Source: Paraburkholderia aromaticivorans
Lineage (GTDB): Bacteria; Pseudomonadota; Gammaproteobacteria; Burkholderiales; Burkholderiaceae
Assembly: GCF_012689525.1 (NCBI RefSeq)
Contig: NZ_CP051514.1
Span: forward strand, 1 to 64,000
Length of the DNA stretch: 64,000 nt
Direction of reading: 5' to 3'
Shown: piece after piece, positions 29,477-43,995 of the stretch
How positions within the stretch are numbered: position 1 is the first letter of the stretch
Layout of the letters: each line of letters begins with the position of its first letter
Made by a program: the position numbers and the translations under genes
The notes under the pieces: model-generated
The model's input: only the letters and a program-made list of their open reading frames with translations
Told to the model about the DNA's origin: nothing
The model's database searches: none

Positions 29477-30641
29477 GGCTACGCTGAAGAAGCCAGCGTT
29501 TTCGCCAACAGCTTGTCGCTGAATTTCGGAATGCGAGATCAGCGACCCGACTGGTTCGATTTTCTGGCCCTGAAGGGCCTTGCAAGCGGGTCTCTCGACC
29601 CACTTTGGCTACTCATGGACGCAGCTGTGCCATCAGCCGCGTGCGGCTCATGTAGATGTTGGCCAGCGCGAGTGTGGTAAAGGCGCGCGTGGCGTTCTTC
29701 GCGAGGCCGCGATAGCGCACCTTGCCGAACCCCCACAGCCGCTTGACCACCGCAAAGACGTGTTCGACCCGGGCACGAATCTTCGACTTGCTGCGGTTTT
29801 TCGAGCGCCTGGCTTCATCGACTTCACCACTGCGATTGCGCACACGCTGGTTGGTGAAGTCCTTGGCTTTCGGCGCCTTGCTGGCGATGAGTTCCTTCTG
29901 GCTCGCATAGGCGCTGTCACCGTACACACGCTGCTCGCCGCCATGCAGCAGCGCCGGCAGCGGATGCTTGTCGTGCACGTTCGCCGCTGTCACTACCGCG
30001 CTGTGTGCCAGACCCGTCTGGCTATCCACACCGATGTGCAACTTCATGCCGAAGTACCACTGCTGGCCCTTCCTCGTCTGATGCATTTCGGGATCTCGCG
30101 CCTTGTCCGCATTCTTTGTGGAACTCGGCGCACCGATGATGGTGGCATCCACGATGGTGCCGCTGCCTACCTTCAGTCCGCGCCCTTGCAGTACCTCGCC
30201 GACCTTGGCGAACAATTGCTCGCCGAGCTTGTTGCGCTCCAGCAGCCGCCGGAACTTCAAGAGCGTCGTACCATCAGGAACGCGCTCGCGCCCCAGGTCA
30301 ATGCCGACGAATCGCCGCAATGCGGTGCTATCCAGCAGCGCTTCCTCGCAGGCTTCATCGGCCAGGTTGAACCAGTGCTGCAGAAAGTGCATGCGCAGCA
30401 TGCGCTCCAGACCCACTGGCGGGCGACCGCCCTGACCCTTCGGATAGTACGGCTCGACAACCTCGCACAACTGCGCCCACGGCACGATCTGCTCCATCGT
30501 CTCAAGGAACACATCGCGTTTGGTTGGCCGACGGTACTGTTCAAATCCGGCGCCTTGATCGGCCGCCATCGCAAGGGTCTGTTGTTTCATGCACATCTAA
30601 CGATTGAGCGACCAATGCCGTTGACCTTTTTCAGCGTAGCC
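29477..30641 (-). mobile_element. IS5-family insertion sequence in the panE-like gene
   Basis: A 1165-bp element. The left end GGCTACGCTGAAGAAG (29477-29492) and the complement of the right end, GGCTACGCTGAAAAAG (30626-30641), are near-perfect 16-bp inverted repeats. The target duplication TTAT is present at 29473-29476 and 30642-30645. Removing the element and one TTAT rejoins host codons to read ADIVISTVKLYDVE, so the ends are certain. Confidence 0.95.
29613..30590 (-). CDS. IS5-family transposase
   Basis: A 325-residue transposase: N-terminal MKQQTLAMAADQGAGFEQY and the DDE residues Asp in TIVDATIIGAPSS, Asp in RVYGDSAYASQ and Glu in RARVEHVFAVVKRLWGF (the Y-(2)-R-(3)-E-(6)-K region of IS4/IS5 enzymes). 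The start is ATG 30590, or possibly the ATG two codons upstream. It appears intact and runs antisense to the split host gene. Confidence 0.92.
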   Translation of the reverse strand: MKQQTLAMAADQGAGFEQYRRPTKRDVFLETMEQIVPWAQLCEVVEPYYPKGQGGRPPVGLERMLRMHFLQHWFNLADEACEEALLDSTALRRFVGIDLGRERVPDGTTLLKFRRLLERNKLGEQLFAKVGEVLQGRGLKVGSGTIVDATIIGAPSSTKNADKARDPEMHQTRKGQQWYFGMKLHIGVDSQTGLAHSAVVTAANVHDKHPLPALLHGGEQRVYGDSAYASQKELIASKAPKAKDFTNQRVRNRSGEVDEARRSKNRSKSKIRARVEHVFAVVKRLWGFGKVRYRGLAKNATRAFTTLALANIYMSRTRLMAQLRP

Positions 30642-31297
30642 TTATATCGACAGTGAAGCTGTACGACGTCGAATCGCGCACGAAACAGTGGGGACCTGCC
30701 ATCGAGACCGCCGGCGCTGTCATCTGTCTACAGAACGGTGTCGATGGTGTGCGCCGCATGCGTGCGGGGGCGCAACAGGCTCGGGTCTACGGCGGACTCG
30801 CGTTTGTCTCAGGCCAGGCTGACGGCCCCGGTTCTGTTCGTTACTTTTCGGACATGTCGTCGTTGACGTTCGGCGGCTCGGACGGCGCAGACAATGATTC
30901 CCTCCACTCATTTGCGTCCTGTCTTGAGGAAGCGGCAAACCCTTTGGAGGTGAAACTCCAGTTCGTAGCGGACATCGCTCTCGCGCAGTGGACGAAGTTT
31001 CTTGCACTGGCCACTAATGCGGCACTTACATGCCTTGTGTGTCGCGGCGCTGGCGTCATTTACCACGACCCGGAGCTACTTGCGCTCGCTCAGAAATCAA
31101 TTGACGAGATTTTCGCTGTCGGACAAGCGGAAGGCATCGCGCTGCTGGACGGCGACAAAACGAAAGCGCTCGCCACGCTTCAAGGGCTTCCTCCTGCTAT
31201 GGTCGCCTTGATGCATCTCGACCTTGCCGCAGGACGCACATTGGAGCTGGACGGCCTCAGCGGTTTGGTTTCAAGGTTGGGACGTCGTGCTTTGTAA
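30642..31297 (+). pseudogene. 3' part of 2-dehydropantoate 2-reductase-like gene
   Basis: This continues the gene broken at 29476. It reads KLYDVESRTKQWGPAIE, VICLQNGVDG (family core), LQFVADIALAQWTKFLALA and the C-terminal helical domain (IFAVGQAEGIALLDGD, LPPAMVALMHLDLAAGR), where the catalytic Lys/Asn/Glu set of PanE enzymes lies. The frame matches the shifted frame of the 5' part once 1169 bases are removed. It ends about 85 bases before the rrn promoter. Confidence 0.85.
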
Positions 31298-31381
31298 TCT
31301 GGCCGACGCCTTGACAGATGTCCTCCAGTACCTGTTGGAAAATTTAGCTCAGCAGCCCAACAAATAAATTGTCAAATGGGC

Positions 31382-31410
31382 TTGACGGCGCGGCGGTGGA
31401 TCCTCATAAT
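31382..31410 (+). promoter_or_regulatory. Candidate rrn operon promoter
   Basis: TTGACG at 31382-31387 and CATAAT at 31405-31410 are separated by 17 bases, the best sigma-70 pair upstream of 16S. A GC-rich discriminator (TCGCC) follows, as usual for stringently controlled rRNA promoters. It lies about 258 bases before the mature 16S start. Confidence 0.6.
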
Positions 31411-31462
31411 TCGCCTCCCGTTTGATGACGGACGCGAAGAAAGCAGAGCTTCCAAGCGAGAG

Positions 31463-31474
31463 TTCTTTAAAAAT
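31463..31474 (+). promoter_or_regulatory. boxA-like antitermination site in rrn leader
   Basis: GTTCTTTAAAAA in the rRNA leader resembles the boxA consensus (GCTCTTTAACA) bound by NusB-S10. A second copy, GTTCTTTAACA, lies in the spacer before 23S (33595-33605), the usual two-site layout. Confidence 0.55.
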
Positions 31475-31667
31475 TAACAGCCGATAAGTGTGGGCGCTTG
31501 ATGCGCGACGCGAGGTGGATCTTTCGGGGTCTGCCGAACAAGCGAAAGTATCAAGTCTCACACAGTAATGAAAGGAAGGTTTGACTGTCGCAAGATGGTT
31601 GGATCATTCGTCAGTACGTTGAGTGAGCGACCGGTCTCGGAAGAGACCGAAAAACAGTAACAGGTTT

Positions 31668-33201
<1,534 letters not shown>

Positions 33202-33265
33202 TCGAGCTAGACGTGTCGAACGTTGAGCGCTCACGCTTATCGGCTGTGAAAATGGACAGACTCAG

Positions 33266-33342
33266 GGGTCTGTAGCTCAGTTGGTTAGAGCACCGTCTTG
33301 ATAAGGCGGGGGTCGATGGTTCGAATCCATCCAGACCCACCA
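33266..33342 (+). tRNA. tRNA-Ile (anticodon GAT)
   Basis: A 77-base tRNA: acceptor GGGTCTG pairs with CAGACCC, anticodon GAT at 33300-33302, T-loop GGTTCGAATCC, encoded CCA. Standard first tRNA of the 16S-23S spacer. Confidence 0.98.
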
Positions 33343-33416
33343 CTGTTTCTGCGGTGGCTGCGCTAATTGATCAACCCCTGGGGTATCCGTACAGATAGCG
33401 ATATCTGTGTATGACT

Positions 33417-33492
33417 GGGGGATTAGCTCAGCTGGGAGAGCACCTGCTTTGCAAGCAGGGGGTCGTCGGTTCGATCCCGTCATCCTCCACCA
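33417..33492 (+). tRNA. tRNA-Ala (anticodon TGC)
   Basis: A 76-base tRNA: acceptor GGGGGAT pairs with ATCCTCC (one G-T), anticodon TGC in the loop CTTTGCAAG, T-loop GGTTCGATCCC and encoded CCA. Second tRNA of the spacer. Confidence 0.98.
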
Positions 33493-33813
33493 ATCCTCAA
33501 TGCGTAGCGTTGCTGTGAGAAGCAGAGCGTTGTGCATTGGCGATTGAGCCAGTCAGAGTGATACGCGGTTATAGCAACCGCGATATCGGCTGTCGTTCTT
33601 TAACAATCAGGAAGAAGTAGTAAAGAGATTCACGAAAGGACATCTAGAGATGGGTGTGTGAGTAGGTGAATCAGGGTTGTGATTGTATCAATGTATGAAA
33701 AGAGAGATCGAAAGATCGCTTTTGGAATACGGCGCAACACGAATACTCAACCTGTAGCGACTGTTGAACTGCTGCTGTGGCAACACAGGGGTGGCGAGAC
33801 ACACTCGTTATAG
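33493..33813 (+). other. Spacer between tRNA-Ala and 23S
   Basis: No gene. It holds a hairpin formed by CGCGGTT and AACCGCG around 33564-33583 and a boxA-like GTTCTTTAACA at 33595-33605, followed by leader sequence that would pair with the 23S 3' flank during processing. Confidence 0.6.
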
Positions 33814-36695
<2,882 letters not shown>

Positions 36696-36842
36696 ATAAC
36701 CGGTGTGTCTTGCGCACGGTTGAGTGATCGTTTGTTGTGCCTCGAACAACACAGCCCAACGCTTTAGCTCTGGTGAGCATCACCAGAAACTACTTCTTCC
36801 AGATTGGCGGTACTGCCCCACCGGCAGTACGGCAACAAGTCA

Positions 36843-36959
36843 TGCCTGATGATCATAGCGAGTCGGTCCCACCCCTTCCCATCCCGAACAGGACCGTGAA
36901 ACGACTCCACGCCGATGATAGTGCGGATTACCCGTGTGAAAGTAGGTAATCGTCAGGCT
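36843..36959 (+). rRNA. rrf: 5S ribosomal RNA
   Basis: About 117 bases; the 5' TGCCTGA pairs with the 3' TCAGGCT. It contains CCCATCCCGAACAGGACCGT, the conserved 5S loop region. Last gene of the rrn operon. Confidence 0.95.
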
Positions 36960-36972
36960 CCCTAGCAGCAAC

Positions 36973-37003
36973 AGAAACCCCACCCCGCAAAGGTGGGGTT
37001 TCT
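36973..37003 (+). terminator. rrn operon terminator
   Basis: AGAAACCCCACC (36973-36984) pairs with GGTGGGGTTTCT (36992-37003), a 12-bp stem with a short loop. The descending arm ends in TTTCT. It stands 13 bases after 5S. Confidence 0.8.
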
Positions 37004-37756
37004 GCATATGCGCACAAAATATTCGTAGTCCTAAAAAGTAAGCAGCTCGACTGGGCCAGATCACCTGCTCCCCAGGCGCCGACACACCGAGCAGCACGAC
37101 GCCATGGCAGTATCGATCGCGTTCGTTGATGAGCTCATCAACGACTTGCCGCTACTACGGTACTGTTGGCAACCCTTGAATGGCCTCGTACCGCGTGCAA
37201 AGTCGGCCATCATCAGTGCATCGCTGACCGGGAGCTCGCCTTCGGGTACTCCCTGCCGATGACGTGCAGCCACCATTTGCCGCGGCCGCTGGTAGAAGTC
37301 GGACGCCCTGGCGTTCGCTCCTTCCAGGACACGCAGCGCGGTGCATGAGCCGGACCAACCGACGGCTGCTCTCCTTGTGCTGCCCATCGCGCTCGTCAAC
37401 CACCGATGGACGTAGCAAATCCCGCTTTGGTGTCTTCGGCAGTTCCAGTATCCGTGAAAGATCGGGGCACCTGGTGTTCCTGAAAAAGCTCACCGTAGCG
37501 AGGACGGTCAATCGCCAATACGCAACTAACCGTCTATGCAAGCTCAACAAACGTCAACCCAGAAACCGCCTCCAGGGGACCTAGTTATATGATATGGTCT
37601 GGCACTAAATTTCCGCTGGCGACTGTGGTTCAGGGGCGCCCGGGAACTGAATTGTTCTTCCGTCGGCGATTGCGCAGCAGCTGACTTCTAGTAGATTGAT
37701 TATTGGGCGGCACAGTACCAATACAGAAGACCGCGAACGATTATGTTGAGGCAGGT
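37004..37756. other. Gene-poor stretch after the rrn operon
   Basis: I see no gene I can support. Two minus-strand readings (about 112 and 131 codons, between 37061 and 37550) have protein-like length but no recognised domain and no good ribosome-binding site. They overlap each other in different frames, which suggests a decayed gene or chance open frames. Confidence 0.4.
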
Positions 37757-37936
37757 ATGGACGTTCCTGATCGCGCAGCCGCCGTCTCGCCGGATAAACG
37801 CGCCGTGGTTTTCACGTTGTCGGTCCGCGGCCGCGAGGTCGAAGGCGCCGTTGCGCGTGACGCACTCGAACAGCATTTCTGGCTGACCAGGACTACGAAT
37901 AAAATTACGCTGATGTTGGTCTCCCTGTGTTTTTGA
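37757..37936 (+). pseudogene. DUF1488-like protein fragment
   Basis: From ATG 37757 (GAGGCAGG just upstream) the reading is MDVPDRAAAVSPDKRAVVFT, then LSVRGREVEGAVARDALEQH and FWLTRT. This resembles the core of the small DUF1488 family (about 85 residues), in which a strand-rich domain ends with an alpha-helix bearing a conserved LEQHF. The helix and tail after the LEQHFWL segment are replaced by unrelated residues, so the gene seems cut or frameshifted at its 3' end. Recognition is by pattern only. Confidence 0.45.
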
Positions 37937-38913
37937 CATCTCGGGCACAAGGCGTGTGTCGACGACAGAACGGCCCCTGTACCGCGAGTTGCGCACCAAG
38001 CAGCTCTCGCCGAGAGTCGACGCACGCAATTTCGTGTCCGGACCGGCAGCAGGTCTGCAGATCGGGTGACCATGAAGCTTGACGTTCGAAACTCGGAAGA
38101 AACGCAAGCTGAGAATGAGGCCCGTTTTTTTCAAACGGACGAATCCTTCGCGAGGCGGGTCGACGACCGGCCGTCTGCGATGAGCAAACCCGTTGGTCGC
38201 CATGAAGTCTGCAAAGCTGGGCTTGACTTTGTAACGTGTTGAGCTGTGGCAAACAATTAGTTGCTTTTTTGCTTGTGCGATCTGCCCGAACGGTGAGCTT
38301 TTGCGGGATCGAAAAAGTGCGGCATACGCGACGGGAGTGGCGCCATCAAAGTTTCTTCTCAAAAAACCAATAGAGTTTTCTGACGCGTCCCTGTCGCGCG
38401 CACACGGTCACATTGAGGCTAAACTCACATTTTGGTCGCGCCCGCGAACAACCTTCCCTCTGGATCCAACCCGAACGCTTATAGTCCCAGCGCGCGAGCC
38501 GCCGTCTCGAAAGATGTCCGACTATCGATGCCGCAGAAAGATCAGATGCCCATCGCGCTAACGCGCGCCGGTTGATCTGGATCTCTTCCACATTGCTGTG
38601 CAAAGATGACCTCTCGCTCCCATCTTGGTCATGCGTGCTGTGGAGGGTACAGGGACGACTTCAGTGCTGTGGAATCTTGTCGAGCGTGACCTCCTGCCAC
38701 GGGCCCGGCTCTGGATACCGGGTCCTATCCCGGAGCGGTCGCGATACAAAAAAGAGTTAGATCGGGAATAAAGGAAATTCTGCGGTGGTATTGCAAGAGC
38801 GTGCCGAGTCCTCGCAAGAACCTTTGATGCTTTCGAAGCGGCACCGGAATCCCGGCGCAAACTGCGGTATTCGATTAGCGTCGGGCATGTCATGCACCTT
38901 GCTGGAGAATACG
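37937..38913. other. No supportable gene
   Basis: Nearly 1 kb with short overlapping open frames on both strands and no start signals or recognised domains. Local composition is less GC-rich than the neighbouring operons. It is probably decayed sequence. Confidence 0.4.
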
Positions 38914-39177
38914 ATGAAATCTCTGACTTTGGTCCCTATTGCCGCATTGACGTTGTGCACGACGCTCGCCTATGCGGGAGACACCACCGACACATCCAGG
39001 ACGGCCTCCGACAGCAACGCAGCTATGACGTCGGACGCAGTCGGCGGTACCCCGGTGGGCAGTAGCGGCAGCGGTGGCCTCCGTGGCAAGACTCGCGCGG
39101 AAGTGGTTCAGGAATTGCAGCGCGCCCAGAAGGACGGCACGCTGGATCGCCTGAACGCGCTCTACGGCGGGCAATGA
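38914..39177 (+). CDS. Small exported DUF4148-family protein
   Basis: An 87-residue protein with a clear signal peptide (KSLTLVPIAALTLCTTLAYA, cleavage after AYA). A Ser/Thr/Gly-rich linker follows, then the short DUF4148 helix KTRAEVVQELQRAQKDG with the ending LNALYGGQ. This family is abundant in Burkholderiaceae and has no known function; it is presumably periplasmic. ATG 38914 is chosen because it starts the signal peptide; GGAGAATACG just upstream gives a usable ribosome-binding site. Confidence 0.8.
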   Translation: MKSLTLVPIAALTLCTTLAYAGDTTDTSRTASDSNAAMTSDAVGGTPVGSSGSGGLRGKTRAEVVQELQRAQKDGTLDRLNALYGGQ

Positions 39178-39599
39178 GCAGATGCACCGGATGCGGCAGT
39201 GCGCGCCGCACAGCATTCCGGGAGACAACGTCAACAATCGGAGCGCGATGCCACAGCCCGGGAGAATGGCAGGACTGGGGTTCGTCGCGCAGTGGAACGG
39301 TTACGCGAAGAAACCTCCGTTGTATGGGAAGCCCATCGTAACGGAAAGTTTTCTGATGCGGGCGGCGGTGCTGGTTTGTCCCCAGTCCTCCCCTGCAACG
39401 AAAGGCTGGGAGCTAACTCACGTTATGCTGCCGCCTTTCGGGGCGCATCCGGAGCAACTGTGTCGAACGATTGACTGGCGAATACTCAGGAGCATGCGCA
39501 TGCATGCGACGATGGCGATCTTCTTTTGTTTATCACCGACGACGAGACGCGGTCGGCAACGGTTTGAAGAACTTGTCGCGTTCTGGACTTGGTTGAATG

Positions 39600-39894
39600 G
39601 TTTCGCCTGGATCGGCGAGGATGCGTGCGTCGACGCGATCGTCTGTCGGACGAGACCTGCCGAATCGTCGCCACGCGCATGGCGGTACATGGGCAGGAGC
39701 GCTTGCCCGTGGCGGCGGATTCGCCATCGCGCCAGCTCGTGCGCATCGTCTCGCGCAGCGACCAGGTCAAGCGGTCGCTGGCGTTCCTCGATGAAGAGCA
39801 TCGCCGCGAACGCATGCGCCGCGTGCCGCTTTCGTGCACACGCACGGAAGATGCTGCGCCGCCGACGCGCGGTGCGGGCCGAAACTCGAGGTAG
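39600..39894 (+). pseudogene. Remnant of a CBS-domain tail (chloride-channel type)
   Basis: One frame reads SDETCRIVATRMAVHGQERL, PVAADSPSRQLVRIVSRSDQ and SLAFLDEEHRRERMRRVP. This is the second CBS motif with the DEEH-RERxRRVP tail found at the C terminus of ClcB-like chloride channel proteins of Burkholderia. No channel domain or start codon precedes it, so it is a gene remnant. Sequence to 40163 on either side holds no other supportable gene. Confidence 0.55.
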
Positions 39895-40163
39895 CGCCTT
39901 GTTTCGCTACGCTGTTTCAGCACCTGCGCGAGGTCCTCGCCGCGCACTGGCGAAACCCAACGTCGTCGGTGAACGCCTCGACAGCGCAAACAAGCGTTAC
40001 TGCCAAACTCGATGCCGCAGCGGATCGCGCGCTGAGGACGAGCAACGATGAAAGGTCCGGCGTGGCCCGCTTCGACGACCTACCGGGGTGACCTGAAGGC
40101 CGGCGGGAGCCCCCCGCGGTCAGTCTGGAAGGGAAGGGCTTGCAGGCGCGTCTGCGCTGCATT

Positions 40164-41381
40164 TTATTTGACTGGTCCAAACGGACTGGCGAACGAATTT
40201 GTTGATGGTGCAGCGACAAAGCCCGAGTCGTTGGATTTTTCCGGCACAACTGCAATCTCAGAGATCCATGTGAACGGCGGTCCTTGATGCGCATCACCTG
40301 AATTGCTGAGGAGGGTCCGTTGCCCGGTCTGCGGGTCGATTCGGAAGAGCAGGGTTGGATCGGCGGCTCTGCTCGCGGGGTTACCGGCGCCGACAATTAT
40401 TCTTCCAGTCCTCGCCTCCAGGGCAACACCGGAGAGGCGCGACCCCAGCGGTCCTTGCGCGGCATTGTCGAAATCGCTGAGGACAACACGGTTCCCGGTG
40501 CTGGGATCAATTCGCAGAAGTAGATTTTTGGGGCCAGGCGCGATTTCCGACCCGTGCGAATCGACCAGGATCTGCCCAGAGGTCTCGATGGCAATGCCGG
40601 TTGAAGGTACCGAATCGGTGGCACCCTGTGCCGGGTTGGCGAAATCGCTAAGCAGCGATCGTTGGCCCGTAATTGGATCGATCCGGTATACGTCGCCTGC
40701 GTCCCGGTTGGGGCCGACGGGGACGAACCACGTGACGCTTGCGACGATCATCCCGGTTTTATCCAGCGACAGATCGGTAAAGTACGCGACACAACAATTG
40801 AACACGTCGCCCTGAGCGGGGTTCGTGAGATCGCTGATCACAACGCGGGTGCCCACCAGTGTATCTATGCGAACAATTGACCTCGGAGCGCCACCGAATT
40901 GCGGTTGCGCCCAATTTGTCATGAGACGTCCGGACGCATCGACTGCCGAGCCAAAGACGTCTCCACGAAAAGCGCCGGTAGTGAAGTCGCTCACGAGAGT
41001 TCGGTGGCCGGTGCGCGGATCAACCGCGTAAATGCCGGTGGTGGCAGCGGTGACGAATAACTTCCCCCGTCCCATGGCAACGCCGGCGAGAAACGATCTG
41101 TCCACAGGCCCTTGTGACTGATCCAGAAAGTCACTGATGACAGTGCGGGCGCCGGTTTGGGGATCTACAAGAAACAGCTTGCCTGCCTGGGCGTCGACAA
41201 CCAGGATGTCGCCTCCATGGATAGTCGCTGCGTGGACGAGGTTGCCCGCCAGCAGAAGGGCGCAGAGCACCCCGAGCCAGCCGCAAAGGAAGCGCCGACA
41301 AGAAACGCGACTTGCTATTTTTCGACTTGAACCAGCAATGCAGTGGCCTGGGACCGTGGTCCACTTTGTCACGTTTGCCAT
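40164..41381 (-). CDS. Exported protein with six propeller-like repeats
   Basis: A 405-residue protein starting at ATG 41381 after AAAAGGAGAAT. A signal peptide with an extended n-region ends near LLAGNLVHA-ATI (residues 28-50). The body has six repeats centred on a RIDPxTGxRxxLSDFxNxAQG pattern: LVDPQTGARTVISDF, AVDPRTGHRTLVSDF, RIDTLVGTRVVISDL, RIDPITGQRSLLSDF, RIDPSTGNRVVLSDF and RIDPQTGQRTLLSNS. Spacing of 45-70 residues per repeat fits blades of a beta-propeller. It has no membrane anchor. The function is unknown; extracellular or periplasmic binding or a lactonase-like activity are possible. It stands alone among IS-rich sequence. Confidence 0.8.
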   Translation of the reverse strand: MANVTKWTTVPGHCIAGSSRKIASRVSCRRFLCGWLGVLCALLLAGNLVHAATIHGGDILVVDAQAGKLFLVDPQTGARTVISDFLDQSQGPVDRSFLAGVAMGRGKLFVTAATTGIYAVDPRTGHRTLVSDFTTGAFRGDVFGSAVDASGRLMTNWAQPQFGGAPRSIVRIDTLVGTRVVISDLTNPAQGDVFNCCVAYFTDLSLDKTGMIVASVTWFVPVGPNRDAGDVYRIDPITGQRSLLSDFANPAQGATDSVPSTGIAIETSGQILVDSHGSEIAPGPKNLLLRIDPSTGNRVVLSDFDNAAQGPLGSRLSGVALEARTGRIIVGAGNPASRAADPTLLFRIDPQTGQRTLLSNSGDAHQGPPFTWISEIAVVPEKSNDSGFVAAPSTNSFASPFGPVK

Positions 41382-41871
41382 CACTATTCTCCTTTTGAAG
41401 CGTGTCGCGCGTAAGCGTAGGAAGTCGAACAATGTAAGGCGCACCTCTAGCGTATGAAACTGGAGGTCAATTGCAAAGCTGTTCCGGCTCCTGCAATGTT
41501 GGTGCCATAGCGGAAGACGTCTTCGGGCGGCGGCCCACAGTCCCAAGGACGTTCGAACGTCGGCTCCGCCCAGACAACGGACCTTCGCGCGCGGATGATG
41601 TCGGTGGGGTCGTCGGCCAATCCGGTCATTCGCCCCCACAACTATTACGCGTGGCGGGAATGTCCGGTTTTCGAAGTGGTGCGATCTCACCGGCTCTTGG
41701 ACTGCCGATCTTTGGAGTTGACCGGACGGGATTTGCAAGACCCATATGTGCACGACGCGCGAGGACATTCCCTCGCATTGCGGCAACCACGCCAGATGCC
41801 AGATGGTCACCAAAGGTGTGTTATTGAGACGCGATGAGATCCGGCAACGCCGCCTTCACTGGAATACGGAC
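41382..41871. other. Intergenic region upstream of the propeller protein gene
   Basis: Holds the AAAAGGAGAAT ribosome-binding site at its left edge and presumably the promoter, plus the 3' flank of the split TPR gene. I see no gene. Confidence 0.4.
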
Positions 41872-42276
41872 CTATTGCTTTGCAGTTGTACCGAGAATTT
41901 CTGCGGCCTCACGTTTTGTGTCCTCCGCTTCCTTCAGCCGCTGGGTGTTGCTGTAGAGCACGCCCAGGTCGTTGAGCGTCTTCGCCAGCTCAGGCCGATA
42001 GGCGGCCGGATTCTCGCTCGCCAGCGCCCGCAGAATCTCGACCGCCTCTCTAAACGCGTCCTCCGCCTCCTTGAACCGCTGGGTGTCGCTGTAGAGCACG
42101 GCAAGGTTATTGAGTGTCCTTGCAACGTCGGGTCGATAGGCAGCCGGGTTCTCGCGCGCCAATGCCCGACGGATTTCCAACGCCTCTCGATACGCGTCCT
42201 CCGCCTCCTTGGACCGCTGCGTGTCGCTGTAGACAACTCCCAGGTTGTTGAGTGTTCGTGCCACGTCGGGTTGGTA
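41872..42276 (-). pseudogene. 3' part of exported TPR-array protein, cut off by an IS3 element
   Basis: The last 134 residues of the TPR protein encoded from 47558. It begins at the codon TAC (42274-42276), which is the target duplication, reads QPDVARTLNNLGVVYSDTQR and holds the last three 46-residue TPRs, ending LKEAEDTKREAAEILGTTAK. Rejoined with the 5' part through one GTA copy the frame is unbroken, giving a 914-residue ancestor. It has no start signal of its own. Confidence 0.88.
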
Positions 42277-42345
42277 TGTGATGGTCTAATTTCCTCGGAC
42301 AGGTCGATAGGAGGACAATCCGGAATCGACGAGGAAAAACGATAG

Positions 42346-42878
<533 letters not shown>

Positions 42879-42915
42879 AAGTTTTCCAGCTAGTTGTCGC
42901 CTCGACGTTTTGAAT

Positions 42916-43995
42916 TCAGGCTGCTTTTAATTCCTGGTTACGGGGTCGTCGAATGTTGACCGTCGGCTCAGCACGATCGGGATTCAGATGCACGACATGA
43001 ACGCGCTGCCAGTCCCGCGTGGCACCTTTCCATCGTAGCGGATGACGTTCGCGCGCACCCTCGTAGAGCGCCTTGCGGCGCTCGAGGATGTCCTGATCAA
43101 GATTCGCATGGCGCTGGGCCGGCGTCACGAAACGGATCGCACTGTGGCGGTGTTCGTGGTTGTACCAGCGCACCAGTTCTGCAACCCAGGTGCGGGCGGC
43201 GAACAGGGTATCGAATGCCTCTAACGGATAAGCGGGCCGGTACTTCAGCGTTTTGAACAACGATTCCGAATAGGGGTTGTCGTTGCTCACGCCGGGGCGA
43301 CTCAACGACGGCATCACGCCCAAGGCCTGCAAGGTGGCAAGCATCGTGGCGCCCTTCATTGGGCCGCCGTTGTCGGAGTGCAAAATTACCTGGTTGGGCT
43401 GTATCGCCTCACGCGCGCATAGATCCTTGAGCACCTCGCTGGCCTGGGCGCTACTCTCTTCGGCGTAGACCTGCCAGCCGACGATCTTGCGGCTGAACAC
43501 GTCCATAAACAGATACAGATAAAAGTACTGCCCGCGGATCGTCGCCGGCAAGTACGTGATGTCCCAACTGTAAAGCTGATTCGGCGCGTCCGCGCGAACC
43601 GCTCGTGGTTTGCCGCATGATTTGACCGGCCGTTCACTGCGCCGATGGGCAAGCTGCTTCTCGGCTTTCAGCACCCGATAGAACGTCGACTCCGAGGCGA
43701 TATAGCGTTGCTGGTCAGCCAGCCGAGGCACGATCTGGCTCGGCGGCAAATGACCAAACTCGGCCGAGTTCGCAACTGCCAGCAGCTCGGTGCGTTCCTC
43801 GGCGCTCAGCTTGTGAGATGGCTCATGGTGTCGTAACGAGCGCCCGTCCACCGCGTCAGGTTCGCCACCTTGCCAACGCTGAACCGTCCGTGCGCTCAGC
43901 CCCAGCATCTCACACGCGGGCGCCTGGCGAGCCCCCGCCAGGGTCGCCTCGCTGATCAGGCCGATCAATGTCTTGCGCTCTTCAAGGGCTGTCAT
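42916..43995 (-). CDS. IS3-family transposase OrfB (nested element)
   Basis: A 359-residue integrase-type DDE protein: HTH region (ACEMLGLSARTVQRW), HTH_21-like segment, then Asp in YSWDITYLPA, Asp in VILHSDNGGPMKG and Glu in DNPYSESLFKTLKYRP. Its start overlaps the OrfA stop (ATGA). Intact. Confidence 0.92.
   Translation of the reverse strand: MTALEERKTLIGLISEATLAGARQAPACEMLGLSARTVQRWQGGEPDAVDGRSLRHHEPSHKLSAEERTELLAVANSAEFGHLPPSQIVPRLADQQRYIASESTFYRVLKAEKQLAHRRSERPVKSCGKPRAVRADAPNQLYSWDITYLPATIRGQYFYLYLFMDVFSRKIVGWQVYAEESSAQASEVLKDLCAREAIQPNQVILHSDNGGPMKGATMLATLQALGVMPSLSRPGVSNDNPYSESLFKTLKYRPAYPLEAFDTLFAARTWVAELVRWYNHEHRHSAIRFVTPAQRHANLDQDILERRKALYEGARERHPLRWKGATRDWQRVHVVHLNPDRAEPTVNIRRPRNQELKAA

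Noticed and set aside
8235..30641. A composite transposon carrying the mhp-like cluster between IS elements
   Set aside because: The IS6, IS630 and IS5 elements belong to different families and do not form a matched flanking pair. Each has separate ends, and two have their own target duplications.
39182..40051. A 289-codon plus-strand open frame
   Set aside because: Composition is Arg/Ser/Ala-rich with no domain, and an overlapping frame carries a recognisable CBS segment.
41382..41813. N-terminal extension of the propeller protein by 144 residues
   Set aside because: The extension has no homologous features, and the ATG at 41381 has a strong ribosome-binding site and begins a signal peptide.
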